Assembly: GCF_001310275.1 (NCBI RefSeq)
Contig: NZ_LGYZ01000090.1
Coordinates: forward strand, 1-46,976
Length of the DNA: 46,976 nt
From: Nocardia arizonensis
Lineage (GTDB): Bacteria; Actinomycetota; Actinomycetes; Mycobacteriales; Mycobacteriaceae
Direction of reading: 5' to 3'
Shown here piece by piece: positions 40,741-46,976 of this stretch; position 1 is the first letter of the stretch; each line of letters opens with the position of its first letter. Position numbers and translations under genes: made by a program. The notes under the pieces were generated by a model, which was not told the DNA's origin, ran no database searches, and worked only from the letters and a program-made list of their open reading frames with translations.

Positions 40741-42636
40741 TCAGCGCGAGCGCTGTTTGATTCGGGCTGTGAGTTCTTGCACCTGGTCGTACACCCGCCG
40801 CCGTTCGGTCATCTCCTTGCGGACCTTCTTCTCGGCGTACATGACCGTGGTGTGATCGCGGCCGAATGCCTGGCCGATCTTGGGCAGCGACAGATCGGTG
40901 AGTTCGCGGCACAGGTACATGGCGATCTGTCGCGCCTGGGCGAGCGGACGGGCCTTGCCGGGACCGGTCAGCTCCTCGAGGGTGGTGTTGAAGTACTCCG
41001 CGGTCACGGCCATGATCGTGGCCGCGTTGATCTCCAAGGCGGCGGTCTCGGGCATGAGATCGCGCAGCACCACCTCGGCCAGCGAGAGGTCGAGCGGCTG
41101 GCCGTTGAGCGAGGCGAAGGCGGTCACCCGGATCAGCGCGCCCTCGAGTTCGCGGATATTGCGTTCGACGCGGCTGGCGATCAACTCCATCACGTCGTGC
41201 GGCACGTCGAGACGGTCCATGCGCGCCTTCTTGCGCAGGATCGCGATGCGGGTCTCCAGCTCCGGCGGCTGCACATCGGTGATCAGGCCCCATTCGAACC
41301 TGGTACGCAACCGTTCCTCCAGCGTCGCCAGCTGTTTGGGCGGCCGGTCGGAGGACACTACGATCTGCTTGTTCGCGTTGTGCAGCGTGTTGAAGGTGTG
41401 GAAGAACTCTTCCTGGATGCCTTCCTTGCCCTCGATGAACTGGATGTCGTCGACCAACAGGATGTCGGTCTCGCGGTATCGGCGTTTGAAAGCGACCTTG
41501 CGATCATCGCGCAGGCTGTTGATGAAGTCGTTGGTGAACTCCTCGGTGGACACGTACTTCACCCGCATCCCCGGGAACAGCCGTTGCGCGTAGTGCCCGG
41601 CCGCGTGCAGGAGATGGGTCTTCCCCAGACCGGAAGCGCCCCAGACGAACAGCGGATTGTAGGCGCGCGCGGGTGCCTCGGCGATCGCGACCGCGGCCGC
41701 GTGCGCGAAGCGGTTGGAGGCGCCGATGACGAAGGTCTCGAAGGTGTATTTGGAATTCAGACTCGCCGAGGACGGCGCGGGCGTCGTGGATTCCTGGCCC
41801 TTCTGGGTGAAGTAGGTGGGCCAGGAGTTGCGGACATTCACCACCGGCTCGTCGTCGCGGTGACCCGCCGGGTCGGGTTCGCGCACCGACTCGTGCGCGG
41901 TCGCCAGGTCGTCGTCGTGCATCGGACCGCGCCCCGGTCCGCGCATCGGCCCCGGCCCGGGTTCCGGCGTGAACAGCGATTCCTGGCCGGGTGGCCCCGG
42001 TTCGCGGCGGGGAGCGGGACCGCCCTCGCGCCGTGGCGGTGGCATATCGGGAAGGTCGGCGTAATCGGACCGATCCGATATCGGGAAGCCGTTGGTCGGG
42101 TAGTGGTCCACCGGATATTCGGATTCGGGGACGTAGTCCTGAGACGGCGAGTACTCCGGCGCGGGCGTGTAGTCGCGCGGACCCGGGTACTCGGCGGCGA
42201 AGTCGCCGTTGGCGTAGCGCGGTGTCGGATAGTCGCCGCGTCCCGGGTATTCGGGTAAGAGCGGGCGGGGCGAATCGCGGGTGCGTTCGGGCCTGCTGGT
42301 CATCCGCGCGTGCCGGGGAGCCGCGGCGGCGCGTTCGGGAGTCGGGGTCGCGGGCGCGGCGATGCGCACACCGAGACCTTCCACCTGTGGACCGAGCCGA
42401 CGGCCGAGCGAGCGCAGGATCGGTTCGCGCAGATCGCGTTCGATGGCCTCCTGGGCCAGCGACGAAGGGACCGAGAGCAGAGCGAAGCCCTGGGCCACGG
42501 TGATCGGCTTGACCAGTTTCAGCCACGCCTGCTGCGCTCGGGTCACCGCGGGAATGGCCCCGTCGGCCGAACCTGTGGTGAGCTCAGCGATCACCTCCGG
42601 CCACACGGTGGCCAACACGTTCTGCTCGTCGTCCAT
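40741..42636 (-). CDS. dnaA: Chromosomal replication initiator DnaA
   Basis: A 631-residue initiator. Domain I covers residues 1-90 (MDDEQNVLATVWPEVIAEL). A long proline- and aspartate-rich linker, about 90-300, typical of actinobacteria, follows. The AAA+ core starts YTFETFVIGASNRFAHAAA, with Walker A WGASGLGKTHLLHA, Walker B ILLVDDIQFIEG and the arginine finger region RLRTRFEWGL. Domain IV ends with the DnaA-box helix GRDHTTVMYAEKKVRK. The ATG at 42636 has GGAGG 8 bases upstream; the open frame to 42723 is not part of the family. It binds boxes in oriC and probably also upstream of its own gene. Confidence 0.97.
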   Translation of the reverse strand: MDDEQNVLATVWPEVIAELTTGSADGAIPAVTRAQQAWLKLVKPITVAQGFALLSVPSSLAQEAIERDLREPILRSLGRRLGPQVEGLGVRIAAPATPTPERAAAAPRHARMTSRPERTRDSPRPLLPEYPGRGDYPTPRYANGDFAAEYPGPRDYTPAPEYSPSQDYVPESEYPVDHYPTNGFPISDRSDYADLPDMPPPRREGGPAPRREPGPPGQESLFTPEPGPGPMRGPGRGPMHDDDLATAHESVREPDPAGHRDDEPVVNVRNSWPTYFTQKGQESTTPAPSSASLNSKYTFETFVIGASNRFAHAAAVAIAEAPARAYNPLFVWGASGLGKTHLLHAAGHYAQRLFPGMRVKYVSTEEFTNDFINSLRDDRKVAFKRRYRETDILLVDDIQFIEGKEGIQEEFFHTFNTLHNANKQIVVSSDRPPKQLATLEERLRTRFEWGLITDVQPPELETRIAILRKKARMDRLDVPHDVMELIASRVERNIRELEGALIRVTAFASLNGQPLDLSLAEVVLRDLMPETAALEINAATIMAVTAEYFNTTLEELTGPGKARPLAQARQIAMYLCRELTDLSLPKIGQAFGRDHTTVMYAEKKVRKEMTERRRVYDQVQELTARIKQRSR

Positions 42637-43189
42637 GCAGTTTCCTCCCCGGAAGTAGGTCGATAGACGGCCGGGGCACGCGTCGTCTACCGTCGGTGGT
42701 CGATACAGTGATCGCGCGTACATCCGTGAGCCGGTTCGGTCGCTGCTCGGATTCCCCCGTCCGGGCGGCGGCGTGGCGGGCCGTCGGCCCTACGAATATG
42801 CCATTCCAGGGGTCTTTCCACACAATTATCCACAGATGTGGACAACTCTGGGGAAATGTGAAACATGCGTGAATTCGCCCGGTGCACTGCCCCGACCAGG
42901 GGTTCTTCAGCAATCATCTGGCAACGGGTGTGGGTCGGCGTGGCGACACGCGCATAGGGGTGTGGACGAACTCACGATCGAATGTGGATCGGACGGCCCT
43001 CATGGACACCGGGGGCCGAGTTTGACCGTGTCAGAGCAGATCAGTACCCTCGTACAGTCACCCCTTGGTGCGGTGGTGGTCTTGTGCTGACCGCGCGTAG
43101 GTCTCCCGACCAACTGTGCGCCAGGACCGACTATCAATGACAAAAGCTTCGGGCGCCCTGGGCGTCCACCTACTCGAGGAGTGTTGACC
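42637..43189. promoter_or_regulatory. dnaA-rpmH divergent intergenic region with DnaA boxes
   Basis: A 553-base gap between divergent dnaA and rpmH. It carries a perfect DnaA box TTATCCACA (42826-42834) and, two bases further, an inverted TGTGGACAA (42837-42845), plus a TTTCCACAC just before. These fit autoregulation of dnaA by DnaA. The rest should contain the rpmH-rnpA promoter; no exact boxes are assigned. Confidence 0.75.
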
Positions 43190-43333
43190 GTGGCCAAGGG
43201 CAAGCGGACGTTCCAGCCGAACAACCGTCGTCGGGCGCGGGTTCACGGCTTCCGCCTTCGTATGCGCACCCGTGCGGGTCGTGCCATCGTGTCGGCGCGT
43301 CGCCGCAAGGGCCGCACCGAACTCACTGCCTGA
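43190..43333 (+). CDS. rpmH: Ribosomal protein bL34
   Basis: A 47-residue, very basic protein reading MAKGKRTFQPNNRRRARVHG and ending RRRKGRTELTA, the typical actinobacterial L34 of the large ribosomal subunit. The start is GTG at 43190 with GAGGAG 8 bases upstream; GTG 43181 and TTG 43184 are in frame but would sit on that site. It starts the conserved rpmH-rnpA-yidD-yidC-jag-rsmG run, divergent from dnaA. Confidence 0.96.
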   Translation: MAKGKRTFQPNNRRRARVHGFRLRMRTRAGRAIVSARRRKGRTELTA

Positions 43334-43354
43334 TGCTCGCTTCCGGACGCTCGG

Positions 43355-43819
43355 GTGTTGCCTGAGCCGAATCGGTTGCATCATCGTGCCGACTTCTCCC
43401 GGACGGTGCGCCGCGGCCAGCGAATCGGGAGGCGAGACCTGGTCGTGCACGCGCTGCGGCATGATGACGGCCAGGTCGGCGGCACGGGTGGACGAAACTA
43501 TGATCCGGCCGACGTCGGATCGTTGGTTCGTGTCGGCGGACCGAAATTCGGATTGATCGTCAGCAAGGCGGTGGGCTCCGCGGTGATACGACACCGGGTG
43601 GCCCGCCGCCTGCGTCATATGTGCGCCAGGGTGCTGCCGGACGTGCCCGCCGACACCGATATCGTCATCCGCGCGCTGCCCGGCGCCGCCGAGGCCGACT
43701 CGACCGAACTGCTGCTCCAGATCCGCGGCGCGCTGCGCAAGCTCGGAATGGTCGCACACCCGTCGGACATCGCCCGGAACGCGGCGTCCGTGGCCCCGGG
43801 ATCGGGTGGTCGGCGGTGA
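43355..43819 (+). CDS. rnpA: Ribonuclease P protein component
   Basis: A 154-residue basic protein that assists the RNase P RNA in trimming tRNA 5' ends. It begins MLPEPNRLHHRADFSRTVRRGQRIGRRDLVVH and carries the family signature KAVGSAVIRHRVARRLRH (RNR motif region). An acidic loop of about 20 residues between the strands (RHDDGQVGGTGGRNYDPADV) makes it longer than most. GTG start lies 21 bases after rpmH. The stop overlaps yidD by 4 bases. Confidence 0.95.
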   Translation: MLPEPNRLHHRADFSRTVRRGQRIGRRDLVVHALRHDDGQVGGTGGRNYDPADVGSLVRVGGPKFGLIVSKAVGSAVIRHRVARRLRHMCARVLPDVPADTDIVIRALPGAAEADSTELLLQIRGALRKLGMVAHPSDIARNAASVAPGSGGRR

Positions 43820-44178
43820 GTGCGCGCGGCGCTGTCACGGCCGTCGGGCGGTTCCCGGCGCGGTCGCTGATCTTCCTGATCGAGTTGTATCGCGCCTACG
43901 TCTCCCCCACGCGCATGCCGGTCTGCCGTTTCACCCCGTCGTGTAGCGAGTACGCCGTCACCGCGCTGCGGACCCGCGGCCTGATCGTCGGCCTCGTTTT
44001 GACGGTCGTGCGATTGGCGAAATGTGCGCCCTGGCACCCTGGTGGGTGGGACCCCGTCCCCGAGCGCCGCGTGCGCCCCGGGGCCGAGGCAGTCGCCGAC
44101 CCCGCTACGTCGGCGCCACAAGCTTGTAAAGGATCGCCGCACGCGGTGATCGGCGACACGAACGACGGGAGTGCATAG
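43816..44178 (+). CDS. yidD: Membrane protein insertion efficiency factor YidD
   Basis: A 120-residue protein with the compact YidD core: LIFLIELYRAYVSPTRMPVCRFTPSCSEYAVTALRTRGLIVGLVLTVVRLAKCAPWHPGGWDPVP. It includes the conserved CRFxPSCSxYA and C.PxxPGGxDPVP signatures. It aids YidC-dependent insertion of membrane proteins at the inner face of the membrane. The C-terminal 35 residues are low in conservation. GTG start forms a GTGA overlap with the rnpA stop; upstream frame extension lies within rnpA. Confidence 0.95.
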   Translation: MSARGAVTAVGRFPARSLIFLIELYRAYVSPTRMPVCRFTPSCSEYAVTALRTRGLIVGLVLTVVRLAKCAPWHPGGWDPVPERRVRPGAEAVADPATSAPQACKGSPHAVIGDTNDGSA

Positions 44179-44182
44179 AGCC

Positions 44183-45286
44183 GTGCTCGACTTCATCTAT
44201 TACCCGGTGAGCTGGATCTTGTGGTTCTGGCACCGGGTCTTCGCGGCCATCCCCGGCCTCGGCCCCGACCACGGGCTCGCCTGGGCGCTGGCGGTGGTGT
44301 TCCTGGTGTTCTCGTTGCGTGTGCTGCTGTACAAGCCGTTCGTGCGGCAGGTGCGCACCACCAAGCAGATGCAGGAATTGCAGCCCCAGATCAAGGAACT
44401 GCAAAAGAAGTACAAGAACGATCGCCAGAAGATGGCGACGGAGATGCAGAAGCTCCAGAAGGAGCACGGCTTCAACCCACTCATGGGCTGCTTGCCGGTC
44501 CTTGCCCAGGTGCCGGTCTTCCTCGGTCTGTTCCATGTGCTGCGCTCGTTCAACCGCACCGGTCACGGCTTCGGCCAGCTCGGCATGACGCCCGAGCAGA
44601 ACGCCGCGACCCCCAACTATGTCTTCAGCGCGGCCGATGTCCAGTCCTTCCTGAGCGCCCGTATCTTCGGCGCGCCGATCTCGGCCTTCATCACCACGCC
44701 GACCGCCGAACTCCAGGCATTCGCCGCGCACGGTGGTATCCCGTCCAAGCTCAGCATCGCCCTCGTCGCCATCCCGCTGATGGTGATCGCCGGTCTGGCC
44801 ACCCACTTCAATGCCCGCGCCTCGGTCGCGCGGCAGACGCCGGAGGCGGCCGCCAATCCGCAGGCCGCGCTGATGAACAAGCTGGCGCTGTGGGTGTTCC
44901 CGCTCGGTGTACTCGTCGGCGGCCCCTTCCTGCCGATCGCCATCCTGCTCTACTGGGTCTCCAACAACATATGGACCTACGGTCAGCAGCACCTCGTCTT
45001 CGGGCGCATGGCCAAGGAAGAAGAAGAGAAGAAGAAGGCCAAGCTCGAACAGCGGGCTCAGAACGCGCCGAAACCGGGTGCGAAACCGGTCAGTACGAAG
45101 AAGAAACCTCCCGCCGCCGAGCCTCTCGATGAAGTCGAACTGGCCAAGGACGAGGTCGAGCAGGACGCCCAGCCGTCGACGAATGGCACCGCCAAGAACG
45201 TCAATCGTGGATCGGGCCAGCGCAGGCCGGGAAATCAGAAGCGGTCCGGCAACCGTGGCCGCGCCAACCAGAAGCGGCGGCGCTGA
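44183..45286 (+). CDS. yidC: Membrane protein insertase YidC
   Basis: About 367 residues. It begins VLDFIYYPVSWILWFWHRVF, then the 60KD_IMP domain with five membrane helices: RVLLYKPFVRQVRTTKQMQELQPQIKELQKKYKNDRQKMATEMQKLQKEHGFNPLMGCLPVLAQVPVFLGLFHVLRSF and later LPIAILLYWVSNNIWTYGQQHLV. A basic Lys/Arg-rich tail follows, as in actinobacterial forms. It inserts membrane proteins alone or with SecYEG. GTG 44183 gives the family N-terminus; GTG 44171 is 12 bases upstream and overlaps yidD. Confidence 0.96.
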   Translation: MLDFIYYPVSWILWFWHRVFAAIPGLGPDHGLAWALAVVFLVFSLRVLLYKPFVRQVRTTKQMQELQPQIKELQKKYKNDRQKMATEMQKLQKEHGFNPLMGCLPVLAQVPVFLGLFHVLRSFNRTGHGFGQLGMTPEQNAATPNYVFSAADVQSFLSARIFGAPISAFITTPTAELQAFAAHGGIPSKLSIALVAIPLMVIAGLATHFNARASVARQTPEAAANPQAALMNKLALWVFPLGVLVGGPFLPIAILLYWVSNNIWTYGQQHLVFGRMAKEEEEKKKAKLEQRAQNAPKPGAKPVSTKKKPPAAEPLDEVELAKDEVEQDAQPSTNGTAKNVNRGSGQRRPGNQKRSGNRGRANQKRRR

Positions 45287-45393
45287 CCGCGTACATCGCC
45301 GGCCGGGGCCGGCAGATTCCTGAGCAACATCCTGATCGCGTTCACCCGGCGGCGATCGTCAGGCGTGCGTGATGAGCAGATAAAGGAAATCAA

Positions 45394-45945
45394 ATGACTG
45401 TTGAGACCGACGGAGGGGACGCCACTGTGGCGACGACGATCGCGAACGCCGGACCGGATCCAGACGACGTCGCGACCGATACCGAGGAAGCCCTGATCGA
45501 AGAGGGCGAGATCGCGGGCGATTACCTCGAGCAGCTACTCGATGTGCTGGATTTCGACGGTGATATCGATCTCGACGTGGAAGGCGACCGGGCCGTCGTC
45601 AGCATCGATGGTGGCCGTGATCTGTCCAAGCTGGTCGGCCGCAACGGTGAAGTGCTCGATGCCTTGCAGGAGTTGACCCGGCTCGCCGTACAGCAGACCA
45701 CCGGTGTCCGCAGTCGGCTCATGCTCGATGTGGCGGGCTGGCGTGCCAAACGCCGGGAGGAACTGAGCGCCCTCGGCGCCGCCGCGGCCCAGCGCGTGCT
45801 GGCCTCGGGTGCGGCCGAACCGCTGGCTCCCATGACGCCGTTCGAGCGCAAGATCGTCCACGACGCGGTCGCTGCCGTCGACGGTGTCAGTAGTGAGAGT
45901 GAAGGTGTGGAGCCGAACCGTCACGTGGTGGTTGTTCCCGCCTGA
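45394..45945 (+). CDS. jag: RNA-binding protein KhpB/Jag (KH and R3H domains)
   Basis: A 183-residue protein. The acidic N-terminus is followed by a KH-like domain (LEQLLDVLDFDGDIDLDVEG and DLSKLVGRNGEVLDALQELTRLAVQQ, with a VGRNGEVL loop) and an R3H domain (AAAAQRVLASGAAEPLAPMTPFERKIVHDAVAAVDGVSSESEGVEPNRHVVVVP). KhpB binds RNA and affects cell division and translation in Gram-positives. AAGGAAA 6 bases before the ATG supports the start. It sits in its usual place after yidC. Confidence 0.95.
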   Translation: MTVETDGGDATVATTIANAGPDPDDVATDTEEALIEEGEIAGDYLEQLLDVLDFDGDIDLDVEGDRAVVSIDGGRDLSKLVGRNGEVLDALQELTRLAVQQTTGVRSRLMLDVAGWRAKRREELSALGAAAAQRVLASGAAEPLAPMTPFERKIVHDAVAAVDGVSSESEGVEPNRHVVVVPA

Positions 45946-46062
45946 TATCGAAGGGCTCCCCCGCGAGTGATTGGATGGGCCTCTGGTCTTCGGGCCAGGG
46001 GCCTTCTCCATACTCGGTCCACTCCCCGGAGCCGCCGGAAATCGACTCGAGTTCGGAAAGGG

Positions 46063-46839
46063 ATGTTTCACGTGGAACGAGACCTCGGCGGAAGTACCGC
46101 ATTGCCTGCCGAGCTGGAGCCGCCCGCCGCAGCCGCCGCCATCTTCGGCGACCGATTGGATATCGCGCGCCGGTACTGTGCCGCGCTCGCCGGGGCCGGC
46201 GTGGAGCGCGGACTCATCGGCCCCCGGGAGGTGCCACGGCTCTGGGATCGCCACATTCTCAACTGCGCCGTCATTGGCGAGCTCATTCCTGAAGGCGTGA
46301 GCGTCGTCGACGTCGGCAGTGGAGCGGGCCTACCCGGCATCCCCCTCGCCATCGCCCGCCCCGACCTCCGCATCTCCCTGGTCGAACCGCTCCTGCGCCG
46401 CACCATCTTCTTGAGCGAATTCATCGAATCCGCCGGACTCGAGATCATCGTGGTACGCGGTCGCGCCGAACAGTCCGGCGTCCTGAAGGAGGCGGGCGGC
46501 GCCGACGTCGTCACCTCCCGAGCCGTCGCCCCCCTCGCCAAACTCGCACAGTGGTCCCTCCCCCTCCTCCGCGATCACGGACGAATGCTCGCCCTCAAAG
46601 GGGTCAGCGCCGTAGAGGAACTCGAGCGCGATGGCGAGGCCCTGGCCCGCGCCGGTGCCGGCAATGCCGAAGTCCTCCGCTGCGGCGCCACCCTCTTGGA
46701 GACCCCCACGGTCGTCATCAGCGCCGAACGACTCCCTCGCGCCGAACGCCACCCCCGCCGCCGCGACGGAACCGCGGTTGTCCGACGGGCGAAGTCATCG
46801 AAGGTGAGCCGGACCCAGCCGCGCGATGCCCGCGGCTGA
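46063..46839 (+). CDS. rsmG: 16S rRNA 7-methylguanosine methyltransferase RsmG
   Basis: A 258-residue SAM-dependent methyltransferase acting on a guanine of the 530 loop of 16S rRNA. Its loss gives low-level streptomycin resistance in other bacteria. Motifs: REVPRLWDRHILNCAVIGELIP and VVDVGSGAGLPGIPLAIARPDLRISLVEP (SAM site), then DVVTSRAVAPLAKLAQWSLPLLRDHGRMLALKG. It starts MFHVERDLGG; the ATG and the next codons lie inside a parS site. GGAAAGG lies directly upstream. The frame is also open from 45967, but that text is not family-like. Confidence 0.95.
   Translation: MFHVERDLGGSTALPAELEPPAAAAAIFGDRLDIARRYCAALAGAGVERGLIGPREVPRLWDRHILNCAVIGELIPEGVSVVDVGSGAGLPGIPLAIARPDLRISLVEPLLRRTIFLSEFIESAGLEIIVVRGRAEQSGVLKEAGGADVVTSRAVAPLAKLAQWSLPLLRDHGRMLALKGVSAVEELERDGEALARAGAGNAEVLRCGATLLETPTVVISAERLPRAERHPRRRDGTAVVRRAKSSKVSRTQPRDARG
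46065..46078. promoter_or_regulatory. parS site within the start of rsmG
   Basis: GTTTCACGTGGAAC has one change from the consensus palindrome GTTTCACGTGAAAC. It begins two bases into the rsmG start codon and encodes FHVE. With the site at 36391 it flanks oriC, as expected for ParB-dependent segregation. Confidence 0.88.
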
Positions 46840-46976
46840 CGCTCGGGTGAAGCGCACCACCGTCGTTTCCGAACGGGGCGGTGGTTTCCATCGTGCTCAC
46901 GCCGAATTGATCTCGCGCTACCCGAGGCCGAATTCACGCTCAGCTATCGCGGGCAGCCGCTGACGGTCGAGGTGAG
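46840..46976. other. Right edge after rsmG
   Basis: 137 bases after the rsmG stop. The same frame as rsmG stays open to the edge and ends with protein-like text (DLALPEAEFTLSYRGQPLTVEV), yet contains no ATG, GTG or TTG. The next gene, expected to be parA, cannot be recognised here, and its start may lie beyond the window. Confidence 0.4.

Overview
The window is high-GC actinobacterial DNA, most likely from Nocardia or a close relative. The right half is the chromosome replication origin, with the order rsmG, jag, yidC, yidD, rnpA, rpmH | dnaA, oriC, dnaN, recF, dciA (DUF721), gyrB ... gyrA, DUF3566 gene, tRNA-Ile. The DnaN N-terminus, the GTG starts, two ParB-type parS sites and the stray RpoB C-terminus at the left edge (probably a second rpoB, as known in Nocardia) all fit.

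Layout. 1-11.3 kb: the rpoB end, a universal stress protein, an Mg-type P-type ATPase, a DUF389 membrane protein, a PadR-DUF1048-DUF1048 operon, a KimA-like K+ transporter, and a CBS protein with an ArsB/NhaD-type permease. 11.3-14.9 kb: a patchy accessory zone with an SDR, an intact vapBC pair under a very long palindromic operator, and decayed pieces of vapC, IS21 istA, an AAA kinase and a hypothetical gene. It ends at the 3' end of tRNA-Ile. 15.0-19.0 kb: tRNA-Ile, the DUF3566 gene, gyrA. 19.0-32.2 kb: a twelve-gene leftward diterpenoid operon lying exactly between gyrA and gyrB, which are normally adjacent. 33.0-46.9 kb: gyrB, an epoxide-hydrolase-like gene, dciA, recF, dnaN, oriC, dnaA, then the rightward rpmH-to-rsmG genes.

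The diterpenoid operon reads, in order of transcription: P450, GGPP synthase, class II cyclase (DxDD), class I cyclase (DDxxD, NDxxSxxxE), P450, 3Fe-4S ferredoxin, mevalonate kinase, diphosphomevalonate decarboxylase, phosphomevalonate kinase, type 2 IPP isomerase, HMG-CoA reductase, HMG-CoA synthase. It therefore makes its own IPP/DMAPP from acetyl-CoA units, condenses them to GGPP, cyclises in two steps and oxidises the product. From memory both cyclases closely resemble terpentedienyl-diphosphate synthase and terpentetriene synthase of the terpentecin pathway of Kitasatospora griseola.

The most interesting point is the link with gyrase. Terpentecin and the related clerocidin are clerodane-type diterpenoids that poison type II topoisomerases; clerocidin acts on bacterial gyrase. 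The neighbouring GyrA carries Asn at residue 86 (E. coli position 81), a nearly invariant glycine in the quinolone-resistance region (here HPHNDAAIYD). As I recall, clerocidin-resistant GyrA of Streptococcus pneumoniae is altered at this same glycine. The window may thus hold a gyrase-poison biosynthetic operon inserted between the two genes of its own target, with the target altered for self-resistance. That is inference; the gene content, order and residue are read directly.
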